64,000 nt of DNA, taken from Paenibacillus wynnii. GTDB taxonomy: Bacteria; Bacillota; Bacilli; Paenibacillales; Paenibacillaceae. Below, piece by piece: positions 25,840-34,668 of this stretch. The notes below the pieces were generated by a model, which saw nothing but the letters and a program-made list of their open reading frames with translations, ran no database searches and was not told the DNA's origin. The first letter of the stretch is position 1, and each line of letters starts with the position of its first letter. Both the position numbers and the translations under genes were made by a program. The DNA is taken from assembly GCF_000757885.1 (NCBI RefSeq), contig NZ_JQCR01000002.1:930001-994000 (forward strand), given 5' to 3'.

Positions 25840-26901
25840 CTAAATATAATCCAGACTGTCCAGAATTTCCTTCAGACTGAGCTCTGCACACGCCATAGAT
25901 GTATCAGCCACACCATAATACATTTTGACAATATCACCTTCATTGATCGCTCCACAGGAGAAGACGACATCTCCAAAGAAACCATTCTTCTCATAACTCG
26001 CTTCCGGTTCCATAACCGGTTTATTCGATCGGGCGATCACTTTTGAGGGATCATTCAAATCAAGCAGCACGGCTCCCATACAATAGCGGTGATCAAGTGT
26101 CGCTCCATGATACAATTCCAACCAGCCTTTATCCGTCTTAAAAGGGACTGCTCCTCCACCGATTCTACCGCTATCCCACAATCCTTCCCGAAGGCCAAGG
26201 AGATGCTTATGATTTCCCCAGTATAAAAGATTATCGGATTCAGCGATCCAAATGTTCGGATCTCCGACACTCTTCATCGTAGGGCGGTGTAAAGCGTAAT
26301 ACTTGCCGTTTATTTTCTCAGGGAAAATGAGGACATCCTTGTTATCCGGTCCAAAAATCATTCCATGATGCTTCATTGTAACGAAATCGGTTGTCGAAAC
26401 CATGGACTCCCCAATACCCACTGGCGATACAACAGAGAAGTAAATATAATACGTATCTCCAATCTGCGTTACTCTCGGATCTTCGATTCCGAAAATCTCT
26501 TGAATGTTAGAAGGATATATAAACGGCTCATCATCCACAGTGAAGTGATGTCCATCATTACTTCTAGCAATACGGATATAGGACAATGAGGTCAGATATT
26601 CAAAATCGCCACTCTTTGTCTTATTCCGAATTACACGAGGATCTGAGAAGTCATATCGATCGTCATTTTTGCGAATCTTTATAAGATCCAATTCATTGGT
26701 TTCGGGATTATAGACTGGTGCCTTCACAATATTGGGATCCTCACTTATAGGACGCTCAGCTACACGCAGCAGCATCAGTACCTCACCTTTGTAAGTGGCG
26801 ATCCCCGCATTAAAAGCTTCAATCACTTCAAAGTCTTCCCGGTGCGGTTTCACATCAGAAGGAGTAATTAACGGATTCTCGGCGTATCTTTGTATATTCA
26901 T
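25840..26901 (-). CDS. Glycoside hydrolase family 130 (mannosyl-glycan phosphorylase-like)
   Basis: About 353 residues of a five-bladed beta-propeller enzyme. The family pattern is visible: 'FNAGIATYKGEVLMLLR', 'DFSDPRVIRNK', 'FGIEDPRVTQIGDTYYIYFS' and 'SGRIGGGAVPF', then 'YHGAT'. GH130 enzymes are phosphorylases or hydrolases acting on beta-mannosides. The start used has AGAGGAG about 10 bases upstream; the longer frame runs back into tatC. It follows tatC by 16 bases, but a functional link to Tat export is not apparent, and no signal peptide is present. The substrate is not determined. Confidence 0.88.
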   Translation of the reverse strand: MNIQRYAENPLITPSDVKPHREDFEVIEAFNAGIATYKGEVLMLLRVAERPISEDPNIVKAPVYNPETNELDLIKIRKNDDRYDFSDPRVIRNKTKSGDFEYLTSLSYIRIARSNDGHHFTVDDEPFIYPSNIQEIFGIEDPRVTQIGDTYYIYFSVVSPVGIGESMVSTTDFVTMKHHGMIFGPDNKDVLIFPEKINGKYYALHRPTMKSVGDPNIWIAESDNLLYWGNHKHLLGLREGLWDSGRIGGGAVPFKTDKGWLELYHGATLDHRYCMGAVLLDLNDPSKVIARSNKPVMEPEASYEKNGFFGDVVFSCGAINEGDIVKMYYGVADTSMACAELSLKEILDSLDYI

Positions 26902-26917
26902 TAACGTAAACTCCTCT

Positions 26918-27688
26918 TTATCTTGATTTAGGCTGAGTATAACGCGACTCCCGCTCCGCATCCGCAGAAAGCTGCTTACGATACACGATTGCCGATAAAA
27001 ACACACTGAATTCGTACAGCACCAGCAGCGGAATCGTGACTAAAAAGTCCGAAATGAAGTCAGGCGGAGTAATGACCACCGCAATGAAGACAAGTGCAAA
27101 GTAAGCATATCTACGCATTTTACGCAGACGCAGCGGGTTAAGAACACGCAGCTTAGTTAAGAACATAACGAGCAAGGGTAGCTCAAACAAGATCGCCAAC
27201 GGTATGACCAAACTGAACATAAAGCTGAAGTACTGCGTGATGCCGTATGTCTCTGCAAGACCCATACTTCGAGTAATGGAGATGGTAAAGGAGAGTGCCA
27301 TTGGAAAAATAACATAATAAGCAAAAGCGATACCGAGGACAAAAAGTATGAATACATAAGGGACATAACGCAGGGTTGCTGATCGTTCCTCCGGACGCAA
27401 TCCCGGACTTATAAACGCCCACAGCTGATAGACGATAAACGGTATGGATAACACAAGGGATACCGTCATCGCAATTTTCATATACATTCCAATCCCATCC
27501 CAAAACGAAAAAGCATGCAAGACGAAGCCTTGGGCAATATCCGCGCTGATCAGATAATTATAAATGGGTCTCGCACAGAACAGTCCGCCCACAAGTCCTG
27601 CTACAAATACAAGCAGCACATAGATGATTCTTTTGCGCAGTTCGGTGAGATGATCAACCACCGACATTCCTTCCGATTCCAGAGACAT
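26918..27688 (-). CDS. tatC: Twin-arginine translocase subunit TatC
   Basis: A 256-residue protein with six membrane spans. The N-terminal 'SVVDHLTELRKRIIYVLL' holds the conserved Glu region that binds Tat signal peptides, and 'FISPGLRPEERS' is the first cytoplasmic loop. It forms the receptor of the Tat pathway, which exports folded proteins. It lies downstream of tatA on the same strand, with a terminator in between, so partial readthrough or its own promoter is required. The ribosome site is modest (GGTGG), so the ATG could be used weakly. Confidence 0.96.
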   Translation of the reverse strand: MSLESEGMSVVDHLTELRKRIIYVLLVFVAGLVGGLFCARPIYNYLISADIAQGFVLHAFSFWDGIGMYMKIAMTVSLVLSIPFIVYQLWAFISPGLRPEERSATLRYVPYVFILFVLGIAFAYYVIFPMALSFTISITRSMGLAETYGITQYFSFMFSLVIPLAILFELPLLVMFLTKLRVLNPLRLRKMRRYAYFALVFIAVVITPPDFISDFLVTIPLLVLYEFSVFLSAIVYRKQLSADAERESRYTQPKSR

Positions 27689-27739
27689 GCAGCCACCATC
27701 CCATTTCAGCTATAAAGTTCATATTGGCTTTTTAAAGCG

Positions 27740-27789
27740 CAAAAAAGGGAGTGTCCCATAAGTCTTTGCGACTTACAGGATAGCCCCCT
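27740..27789 (-). terminator. Terminator between tatA and tatC
   Basis: On the minus strand GGGG...CCTGTAAGTC pairs with GACTTA-GG...CTCCC, followed by TTTTTT. It would set tatA above tatC in expression. Confidence 0.7.
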
Positions 27790-27804
27790 GTGTTCGTTAT
27801 ACTA

Positions 27805-28044
27805 TTATTCCGGCAAGCGTCTGTCCTGCGGAAGTTCTGCAGAAACGTTCTGCGGGGCAGCCGCAACAGGAGCTTCTTTCTTATTAGTCGATTCCGCATC
27901 GCCCATAACGTCACGCGCACCTTCCTTGAACTCACGGAAAGTCCGTCCAACCGCACGGCCAAGCTCGGGAAGTTTATTAGGACCAAAAAGCAGCAGCGCC
28001 AATATGACTAACAAAATAATTCCTGGTGTACCTATATTCGGCAT
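27805..28044 (-). CDS. tatA: Twin-arginine translocase subunit TatA
   Basis: 79 residues: one N-terminal membrane helix ('GTPGIILLVILALLLFGP'), the hinge 'NKLPELGRAVG', and an amphipathic helix ('RTFREFKEGARDV') followed by a disordered tail. This is the pore-forming element of the Tat system. AGGAGGG lies 8 bases before the ATG. A single TatA plus TatC without TatB is normal in Bacilli. Confidence 0.95.
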   Translation of the reverse strand: MPNIGTPGIILLVILALLLFGPNKLPELGRAVGRTFREFKEGARDVMGDAESTNKKEAPVAAAPQNVSAELPQDRRLPE

Positions 28045-28204
28045 AGTTATCCCTCCTTGTTACTGTTAACCGTTCACGATATCGTTCTAACAATTCAATG
28101 ATACCATAACTTATGTCACACATGCATCTCTTATCTATGACGAATGCTGTAACGAATGTAGTAACAGGGAGAGCTGCCGCAAGGCTTATTTTGAACAGAG
28201 GTAT

Positions 28205-28690
28205 TTATTGACGAAATTGGCCTGTGACCATTAAAAGTGCTTCAGGCAGTTGATCCATTATGGCCGCCAGATTCTCGTGAACACCTTTGGGAGTACCGGG
28301 CAAATTGACTATAAGTGTACGTCCGCGAATACCGCAGATCCCGCGAAACAACATTACACTCCGATTTTTCTGCATAACAGTACTTCGCATGGCTTCCGAA
28401 AGTCCAGGAACCTCCCGCTCAATTACACGCCGGGTTGCTTCGGGGGTTACATCACGTATCGCCAGATCTGTACCTCCGGTTGTTAGTACCAGGTCGGCCT
28501 GAAAATAATCTGTTAATTCGATTAATGCCGCGATAATCTCATCCTGCTCATCGGGTACGATTCTGTATTCAACAATCTCGCCCCCAAGCTCCTCCTCAAC
28601 CAGTTCCCTGATGACCTGGGCGCTCGTATCTTCACGTTCACCTCTAGCCCCTTTATCGCTAGCTGTCAGGATTGCTGTCTTCCACGCCAT
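28205..28690 (-). CDS. MogA/MoaB-family molybdenum cofactor protein
   Basis: 161 residues of the MogA/MoaB fold, which adenylates molybdopterin before molybdenum insertion. The signature 'LTTGGTDLAIRDVTPEA' (molybdopterin-binding loop) and 'IVNLPGTPKGVHENL' are intact. GAGAGGAAGG precedes the ATG. It follows moaC by 43 bases and completes a three-gene set with a folate enzyme. MogA rather than MoaB is a guess; the family does not separate cleanly by sequence. Confidence 0.92.
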   Translation of the reverse strand: MAWKTAILTASDKGARGEREDTSAQVIRELVEEELGGEIVEYRIVPDEQDEIIAALIELTDYFQADLVLTTGGTDLAIRDVTPEATRRVIEREVPGLSEAMRSTVMQKNRSVMLFRGICGIRGRTLIVNLPGTPKGVHENLAAIMDQLPEALLMVTGQFRQ

Positions 28691-28733
28691 AGGTTCGACC
28701 TTCCTCTCTATGTACTTTGTAATGCTTCAGGAA

Positions 28734-29210
28734 TTATCCTTCTTCCCGCTCGTAATCCCCATTCTTGCCGCCACTCTTGGAGACGAGCATCGTCGGTCCA
28801 ATAATCATGTCCTTCTGCAGTGCCTTGCACATGTCATACACGGTTAATGCACAAGCGGAAACAGCGGTCAGCGCCTCCATCTCCACACCTGTCTTCCCCG
28901 TAGTCTTGACTGTTGCTTCTATATATAGTTCATCTTTGTTGTTATCGGAAAAGCGGATATCAATACCCGTAAGCGGTAATGGATGGCACATGGGTATCCA
29001 GTCTGCCGTCTTCTTGGCCGCCATAATTCCGGCAACCTGAGCAACGGCAAGGACATCCCCTTTACCAATAGAGCCTTCCTTAATGGCCTTGAATGTCTCT
29101 GGAGACATCTTGACCTGACTTACTGCGGAAGCCGTCCGAATGGTAATTTCCTTGTCGCTCACATCAACCATTCTTGCTCTTCCTTGCTCGTTGAAATGTG
29201 TCAGCTTCAA
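28734..29210 (-). CDS. moaC: Cyclic pyranopterin monophosphate synthase MoaC
   Basis: 158 residues. MoaC, with MoaA, makes cyclic pyranopterin monophosphate from GTP, the first step of molybdenum cofactor synthesis. Signatures: '[16 protein letters not shown]', '[11 protein letters not shown]', '[20 protein letters not shown]' and '[10 protein letters not shown]'. The start is TTG with GGGAGGAG 8 bases upstream, inside the end of the preceding gene; the gap is only 2 bases, so translation is coupled to the cyclo-ligase. Confidence 0.97.
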   Translation of the reverse strand: MKLTHFNEQGRARMVDVSDKEITIRTASAVSQVKMSPETFKAIKEGSIGKGDVLAVAQVAGIMAAKKTADWIPMCHPLPLTGIDIRFSDNNKDELYIEATVKTTGKTGVEMEALTAVSACALTVYDMCKALQKDMIIGPTMLVSKSGGKNGDYEREEG

Positions 29211-29212
29211 CC

Positions 29213-29842
29213 CTAATTCTCCTCCCGACAGTCTAGTATGCCATCCTCTGTAATTAGAAAATCCATGAAGGCATCATGAATATCCATTGGCACTTTCTCT
29301 ACCAGCTGCATACCGTAGGCTAGTCCAATCCAAATTGGAGGTTTCTCCGCATCCAGAATGACAGACTCCCAGGTCGCCCGTAAACGGTCATAGTAGCCCC
29401 GCCCATAACCGAGCCTTCCACCCCGCTTGTCAAAAGCGAGTCCAGGTACAAATACAATGGATGGCAAAGAATGAAGTGTTGAATCGGTTTCCTCGGGAAC
29501 AATCGGTTCCGGGATCCCGTAGGCCCCGGGGGCCATCTCGTTCCAGGAGTGAACCCGATGTACAGCCATTGTCCCGCTGCCAGGAAGCACACGGGGTAAG
29601 TACACTTCCCACTGCTCCTCCCAAGCCTTGCCGATCATAGGCCGGGTATCCAGTTCGGAACGAAAGGCAACATAGGTCATAAGAGAAGCTGCATGATTCA
29701 TCTGCAGAAACTTCCAAGCATGACCGCAGACCAGCGAGGAGAAGTACTCTCTCTGGTCGGGGGATAACCTGTCCCGGGCAACTGCCTTCTGACGGCGAAG
29801 TTCCTGTTTTTCTTCGGCGAGGATAACATCGTGGCCTGACAT
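29213..29842 (-). CDS. 5-formyltetrahydrofolate cyclo-ligase
   Basis: About 209 residues. This ATP-dependent enzyme converts 5-formyl-THF to 5,10-methenyl-THF. The family signature '[14 protein letters not shown]' is clear, as are the N-terminal basic '[14 protein letters not shown]' and the mid-domain 'VFVPGLAFD'. The start is the ATG giving 'MSGHDVIL', 6-7 bases after GAGGAGGAGG; an upstream in-frame ATG has that same ribosome site within its codons. It opens the operon with moaC and the MogA-like gene. Confidence 0.93.
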   Translation of the reverse strand: MSGHDVILAEEKQELRRQKAVARDRLSPDQREYFSSLVCGHAWKFLQMNHAASLMTYVAFRSELDTRPMIGKAWEEQWEVYLPRVLPGSGTMAVHRVHSWNEMAPGAYGIPEPIVPEETDSTLHSLPSIVFVPGLAFDKRGGRLGYGRGYYDRLRATWESVILDAEKPPIWIGLAYGMQLVEKVPMDIHDAFMDFLITEDGILDCREEN

Positions 29843-30027
29843 CAGCGGCCTCCTCCTCTTTTCCATCCCTAATCTTGTTGGTACATTCAGTTTACCACTC
29901 TTGTCCCCGGTTCGCCAAGATAGCTTAGATACGTTATCTCACCCACCAGTTGCAAGCTCTCGCGTAGAAAACGCTTTTCATGTAAACTAAAGTAATAAAA
30001 AAATGCATGGGTGGAGGTTTCATTGTT

Positions 30028-31983
30028 ATGCTTCTTCAAGCGACAGGTATTACGAAATCATACGGTATAACAAGCATACTAGACGGCATCAGCCTGCAAG
30101 TAAATGAAAAGGAAAGAGTCGGTCTCGTGGGTGTTAACGGAGCCGGCAAATCTACATTCCTACAAATTCTAGCCGGAGAAATGTCTTATGACGGCGGACA
30201 AATTCATAAATCAAAAGAAACTACCATTGGTTACTTGGCCCAGAACAGCGGATTGCAATCCGAGCGCAGCATCCAAGAAGAGATGTTGGCTGTATTTGCT
30301 CCTCTTATCGAAGCGGAGGGTGAACTGCGTCGGCTGGAGCAGCAAATTGCTGATCCGCGGCTTGCGGAGGATCCGAAGCGTTATGAAGAGCTGCTCGAAA
30401 AGTACGCTCAGCGTTCAGATTGGTTCAAGGATCATGGCGGCTACGAAATGAATACACGTATTCGGAGTATTCTCCACGGCATGGGCTTTGGGGATTTTGC
30501 TCCGGACACACCGATTTCCACATTAAGCGGCGGTCAGAAGACTAGACTCGCACTCGCCCGCATTTTGCTTCAGGCGCCCGATCTTCTGTTGTTGGATGAG
30601 CCTACCAACCATTTAGATATCGCAACACTTACTTGGCTAGAGGATTATTTAAGAGGTTATGCGGGTGGAATTCTGGTCGTATCCCATGACCGGTATTTTC
30701 TAGACCGTCTTGTCACTACCATTGTTGAGATCGAACGGCATCAATCCCAGCGCTATACCGGAAATTACTCACGATATATGGAGCTCAAAGCTGCCGAGTA
30801 CGAAATCAGACTGAAGCAATACGATAAACAGCAGGATGAAATTTCTCGTATGGAGGATTTCGTTCAGCGTAATATTGTGCGGGCCTCAACGACAAAACGG
30901 GCACAGAGCCGGCGTAAAGCCTTAGAGAAAATGGACCGGTTGGACAAACCTATGGGTGATCTGAAAAAAGCCAATTTTTCCTTTGAGCCTGATTTCATGT
31001 CCGGTAAAGAGGTATTACAGGTTCGTGACGCCGCAGTCGCCTTTGTGGAGGGAGAGCCCTTGTTCACAGGCGCATCCTTTGAACTTCGACGCGGTGAAAC
31101 AGCTGCACTTATTGGTCCTAACGGAATCGGGAAGTCTACCTTGCTGCAATGTCTAATCGGGAGCCGGGAGCCTTCTGCCGGAATCGTGAACTGGGGGGCC
31201 AAGGTAAAGATTGGTTACTATGATCAAGAGCAGACCCGCCTCAACCCTCGTAATACCGTTCTTGAAGAGCTATGGAGCGAATATCCGATGCTGGAGGAAG
31301 CTAGGATTAGAACCATTCTCGGCAACTTCCTGTTCAGCGGTGAGGACGTTCTGAAAAGGATTGCGGCATTAAGCGGCGGTGAAAAAGCGCGGGTAGCCCT
31401 CTCCAAGCTCATGCTTCGCGGTGCAAACATGCTTATTCTCGATGAACCTACCAACCATTTGGATTTGGTCAGCCGGGAAGTGCTTGAGGCCGCATTGATG
31501 GATTTTGAAGGCACTTTGCTATTCATATCCCATGACCGGTATTTCCTTAACAAAATGGCCGAGCGTGTATTAGAGCTTCATCCTAGCGGTATAGATCCTT
31601 ATCTTGGGAACTACGATGATTATGTCGATAAAAAACGCGAGCTTGAGGAAATTGCCAAAGAAGCAGCAGAGCAAGCATCCGCAGGTGCCTCGAAAAATAT
31701 CGGAAAAGATAGTGCCGTAGTTGTAGAAAAAGGAACTTCAACCTCCTTTGAAGCGGATAAACAGGCCAAACGCGAGGAACGTAACCGCCAGCGGCGTATT
31801 GCAGAACTGGAAGAAAACATATCCTCCTTGGAAGAGGAAATTGCCGGTATAGAGAATGAAATGACGAAGCCGGAGGTTTATCAGGATTATATGGCGCTGC
31901 AGGAGCATGAACAGGATTTAAAAACCAAAAAAGAGCGGCTGGCAGGATATTTTAGCGAATGGGAAATTCTAGCTGACGAATAG
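30028..31983 (+). CDS. ydiF: ABC-F ATPase, YdiF-like
   Basis: About 651 residues with two ABC ATPase domains and no membrane spans. Domain 1 has Walker A 'GVNGAGKST', signature 'LSGGQKTRLALARILL' and Walker B 'LLLLDEPTNHLD'. The interdomain linker is rich in charged helix, and domain 2 has 'GPNGIGKST', 'LSGGEKARVALSKLML' and 'MLILDEPTNHLD'. A coiled coil of about 80 residues ends the chain. ABC-F proteins act on the ribosome E-site, as translation factors or antibiotic protectors. Position beside moaC and the tsa genes matches B. subtilis ydiF. The start is the ATG giving 'MLLQATG', 10 bases after GGAGG. Confidence 0.93.
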   Translation: MLLQATGITKSYGITSILDGISLQVNEKERVGLVGVNGAGKSTFLQILAGEMSYDGGQIHKSKETTIGYLAQNSGLQSERSIQEEMLAVFAPLIEAEGELRRLEQQIADPRLAEDPKRYEELLEKYAQRSDWFKDHGGYEMNTRIRSILHGMGFGDFAPDTPISTLSGGQKTRLALARILLQAPDLLLLDEPTNHLDIATLTWLEDYLRGYAGGILVVSHDRYFLDRLVTTIVEIERHQSQRYTGNYSRYMELKAAEYEIRLKQYDKQQDEISRMEDFVQRNIVRASTTKRAQSRRKALEKMDRLDKPMGDLKKANFSFEPDFMSGKEVLQVRDAAVAFVEGEPLFTGASFELRRGETAALIGPNGIGKSTLLQCLIGSREPSAGIVNWGAKVKIGYYDQEQTRLNPRNTVLEELWSEYPMLEEARIRTILGNFLFSGEDVLKRIAALSGGEKARVALSKLMLRGANMLILDEPTNHLDLVSREVLEAALMDFEGTLLFISHDRYFLNKMAERVLELHPSGIDPYLGNYDDYVDKKRELEEIAKEAAEQASAGASKNIGKDSAVVVEKGTSTSFEADKQAKREERNRQRRIAELEENISSLEEEIAGIENEMTKPEVYQDYMALQEHEQDLKTKKERLAGYFSEWEILADE

Positions 31984-32081
31984 TGTAAATTACAAAAAAA
32001 AATATTTTTCAACTGTTCTGGTTTTGTTCATAAATACTTATCCACAGCTGTATCCCCAGATTCGGTGTATAACTATCTCCC

Positions 32082-32109
32082 TAAAAAGGCCCTTTGGGCC
32101 TTTTTTTAG
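32082..32109 (+). terminator. Terminator of ydiF
   Basis: AAAAAGGCCC-TTTG-GGGCCTTTTTTT, a compact strong hairpin about 100 bases past the stop codon. Confidence 0.9.
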
Positions 32110-32195
32110 GCATTAAATCGCTATTTGTGTTGTCAATGATTTTTTATCCACCGAATTATCCACATTATCCACAATTTCCACAAGTTATCACATTA

Positions 32196-32233
32196 ATAAA
32201 AGCCCCCATTTTGAGGATCCAAAAAAGGGGCGA
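32196..32233 (-). terminator. Probable terminator of leuA
   Basis: On the minus strand GCCCC and GGGGGC pair across about 20 bases and are followed by TTTTATT. It lies within the DnaA-box cluster. Confidence 0.6.
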
Positions 32234-32395
32234 TAATGCTGGTTTTACACGCTTTTTACACAATTATAGAAGAAGTTGTGGATAACTTTGTCCACATCTT
32301 GACAAAAGGCGCGTCGGCTCAAAATCTCTACTTTTTAAGCCTAAAATCAAGCTTCGGTTTCCTTATTTAGTAAAGCCGTGAATTTGTAGGTAGTA

Positions 32396-33931
32396 CTAAT
32401 CAGAGAGGGTGCTGAGCAAAGCAGAGTTACAAGCAGCGATATAAGCAATTCCAGCAGCCATTACAATGTCCTGATGGGTGGCTGTTCCTCTAAATTTCAT
32501 CCCTTCCCACTCCACCATTACAGCTGCCTCCGCCTGAGCATTCTCCCCGCTTCCAAGGGAGTGGAGTTCCAGACCAGTAAATTCGATATTCTCAGATATC
32601 CCTTGCCCAATCGCAGCGATCACGGCCTCAAGTGGCCCGTCTCCCATACTGGTATGTGACGATTCCTTACCGCTTTTCAAGTGACGAACGGTGACCGCTG
32701 CAATTCGACGCGGTGCGCTTCCGGCCAAGACCTGCACATCACCCAGATCGTAGACCTGTGCCTGCTGACCTGTGGTGCTGCTTACCATTCGCAGCAGTTG
32801 GTCATCACTGACGACCTTTTGACGATCTGCTGTTTCCTTAAAAGATTCATACAGCGTCTCCAGTTCTTGAGGGTCCAGAGTGATTCCGTATTTTGCAGCA
32901 CGATCCTTTAATGCATGTCTTCCAGAATGCTTGCCCAGAATAATCATACTTCTTGGAATACCCAAGCGCTCAGGATCCATAATCTCATACGTACTGCGAT
33001 CCTTCAGTAATCCATCCTGATGAATTCCGGATTCATGCTGAAAGGCGTTTCGGCCTACAACCGGTTTGTTATAAGCAATAGGAAAATGCATGGCTCCGCT
33101 AACCAACCGGGAGACGTCATATAACCTATCCAGAACAATTCCCGTCTCAGCACCAAGAACATCCCCGCGTGTCTCCAGCGCCATCACCAGTTCCTCTAAG
33201 GCACAGTTACCCGTACGTTCCCCGACACCATTGACGGTTACTTCAATTTGTGTCGCTCCACCCTCAATCGCAGCCAGACTATTCGCAACAGCAAGACCCA
33301 AATCGTTATGACAATGCGCACTATAGCTTACTCTTTCCCCACCTCGCGCACCCAGTCTTACCCTGCGAAACATCTCACCGTATTCTCCCGGCAATGCATA
33401 ACCCACTGTATCCGGCAGATTAATGATAGTAGCCCCTTCTTCGATCACCGCTTCGACCATCTCAATCAAATCATCAATTCCGGTTCGTGCTGCATCCATA
33501 GCTGTAAATTCCACTACCTCAGAGAATTGGCGGGCATACGCGGTCATTTCTCTTGCAGCGGCTACAACCTCAGTTCTGCTCTTACGCAGCTGATGGCGTA
33601 GATGAATGTCGGAGGACGAGATAAACAAATGAATACGCCGACGTTCAGCATCGCGTGTAGCTCTCACAGCCGCATCAATATCCCCTTTAACCGCGCGGGC
33701 AAAACCGCAAATTTCCACATTCCGGATCTTACGAGAAATCGTCTCCACGGCTGCGAAATCACCGGGGCTCGATACCGGGAACCCGGGTTCCAACACATCA
33801 ACACCCAGATCCGCCAGTTTAACGGCAAGCAGTATCTTTTGCTCGGGAGTAAGACTTGCACCTGGAGCCTGTTCACCATCACGCAATGTGGTATCAAAGA
33901 TTTGGATACGTTTCTTTACCGGAATAATCAT
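32396..33931 (-). CDS. leuA: 2-isopropylmalate synthase
   Basis: 511 residues. LeuA joins acetyl-CoA to 2-oxoisovalerate, the first step of leucine synthesis. Catalytic motifs are 'IFDTTLRDGEQAPGASL' near the N-terminus and 'YSAHCHNDLGLAVAN' (metal-binding His), then 'GVGERTGNCALEELVMAL'. The C-terminal third is the leucine-feedback domain ('GDVQVLAGS', 'TGLELHSLGSG'). The start follows AGGAGG by 7 bases. It stands alone here, without other leu genes, behind two tandem leucine T-boxes. Closely related homologues make homocitrate or citramalate, but the T-box codon favours leucine. Confidence 0.92.
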   Translation of the reverse strand: MIIPVKKRIQIFDTTLRDGEQAPGASLTPEQKILLAVKLADLGVDVLEPGFPVSSPGDFAAVETISRKIRNVEICGFARAVKGDIDAAVRATRDAERRRIHLFISSSDIHLRHQLRKSRTEVVAAAREMTAYARQFSEVVEFTAMDAARTGIDDLIEMVEAVIEEGATIINLPDTVGYALPGEYGEMFRRVRLGARGGERVSYSAHCHNDLGLAVANSLAAIEGGATQIEVTVNGVGERTGNCALEELVMALETRGDVLGAETGIVLDRLYDVSRLVSGAMHFPIAYNKPVVGRNAFQHESGIHQDGLLKDRSTYEIMDPERLGIPRSMIILGKHSGRHALKDRAAKYGITLDPQELETLYESFKETADRQKVVSDDQLLRMVSSTTGQQAQVYDLGDVQVLAGSAPRRIAAVTVRHLKSGKESSHTSMGDGPLEAVIAAIGQGISENIEFTGLELHSLGSGENAQAEAAVMVEWEGMKFRGTATHQDIVMAAGIAYIAACNSALLSTLSD

Positions 33932-33984
33932 GGAAATTCCTCCTAAAGTTTTTTTATATGGTTCTGAAGGATACGTATTAAAAA

Positions 33985-34265
33985 CGCAAAAACCCGCCAT
34001 CTCTTATAAAAGAGACGACGGGTTTCCCCTCCGCGGTACCACTCTTTTTGACGCATAGGCAATCATCACCCAGCTGCGTCCAGCTCTACTTCACTAACCC
34101 CCGTACCGAAGTACCAGAATAAGCGAAGGTCCTGTAACGGAGACATCCGTAACAGCGTACTTAATCCTTCCGCTGTTCCGCTCCCGGGCGAGCTTCAAAA
34201 GCTGCGATGTCTGCGTCGCACCCTCCCGCAGCTCTCTGGTCATCGCGTTTCTTTTTACTACTCCC
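33985..34265 (-). promoter_or_regulatory. T-box riboswitch (leucine), copy proximal to leuA
   Basis: The leader RNA has the T-box AGAGTGGTACCGCGG (34031-34045) pairing region, then a terminator in which AACCCGTCGTCTC pairs with the complementary arm and ends in TTTTT. Upstream, GAGAGCTGCGG and GGGTGCGAC match stem I, and GAAG-CTC-GCCCGGGAGC places the specifier codon CTC (34190-34192) in the usual context. Uncharged leucyl-tRNA would favour the antiterminator and expression of leuA. Confidence 0.9.
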
Positions 34266-34286
34266 GTTCATAGCGTTATATATACA

Positions 34287-34627
34287 CAAAAAAGCCTGCC
34301 ATCTCATTCAAGAGACGACAGGCTGTTAACCATCGCGGTACCACTCTTGTTGATATCAAGTTTCTGCATTACTTATGCAGTCCAAGACACCCACTCTACC
34401 AGCCACGCAACTTTCAAGGAATCATTCATCCTCTCCACTCACATGACAACCCTCTTACGGAGGTGACCCGTAATCGTGTACTTGGATCCGTTACATGCGA
34501 TCCTTATTCCACCATTCCACTCACGGACGAGTTCAGGTTCCCTTCGACTACGTCGCACCACCCCGCAGCTCTCTTATCCCGGATTGCCCTAATGCTTCCG
34601 ATCATTGCGTTTGTCTTTTCTTTAATT
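34287..34627 (-). promoter_or_regulatory. T-box riboswitch (leucine), copy distal to leuA
   Basis: A second complete leader. Stem I has GAGAGCTGCGG and GGTGGTGCGACG, the specifier context GAA-CTC-GTCCGTGAGT (CTC at 34529-34531), the T-box AGAGTGGTACCGCGATGG (34331-34347), and a terminator with GCCTGTCGTCTC and its complement followed by TTTTTTG. It stands directly before the proximal copy in the same transcript, so the two act in series. Confidence 0.9.
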
Positions 34628-34633
34628 GACAAG

Positions 34634-34663
34634 ATTATACTCGGGTTCTGCAACAATAGTCAA
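34634..34663 (-). promoter_or_regulatory. Promoter of the T-box-leuA transcript
   Basis: On the minus strand TTGACT and TATAAT are separated by 18 bases, starting just past the tsaD stop codon and about 7 bases before the T-box leader. Confidence 0.7.
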
Positions 34664-34668
34664 TAGGC

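Larger units (their letters stand above)
32038..32296. promoter_or_regulatory. Cluster of DnaA boxes between ydiF and leuA
   Basis: Four perfect TTATCCACA boxes: at 32038, 32156 and 32165 on the plus strand and 32277 on the minus strand (TGTGGATAA). Close variants lie at 32144 (TTATCCACC), 32174 (ATTTCCACA), 32254 (TTTTACACA) and 32288 (TTGTCCACA). Two perfect boxes are directly adjacent. No dnaA or dnaN is nearby, so this is not the usual oriC; a DnaA-titrating or regulatory cluster is likely. Confidence 0.8.

Noticed and set aside
32038-32296. Chromosomal origin oriC
   Set aside because: No dnaA, dnaN or recF around, and genes of unrelated core functions on both sides; the cluster is reported as a DnaA-binding region only.
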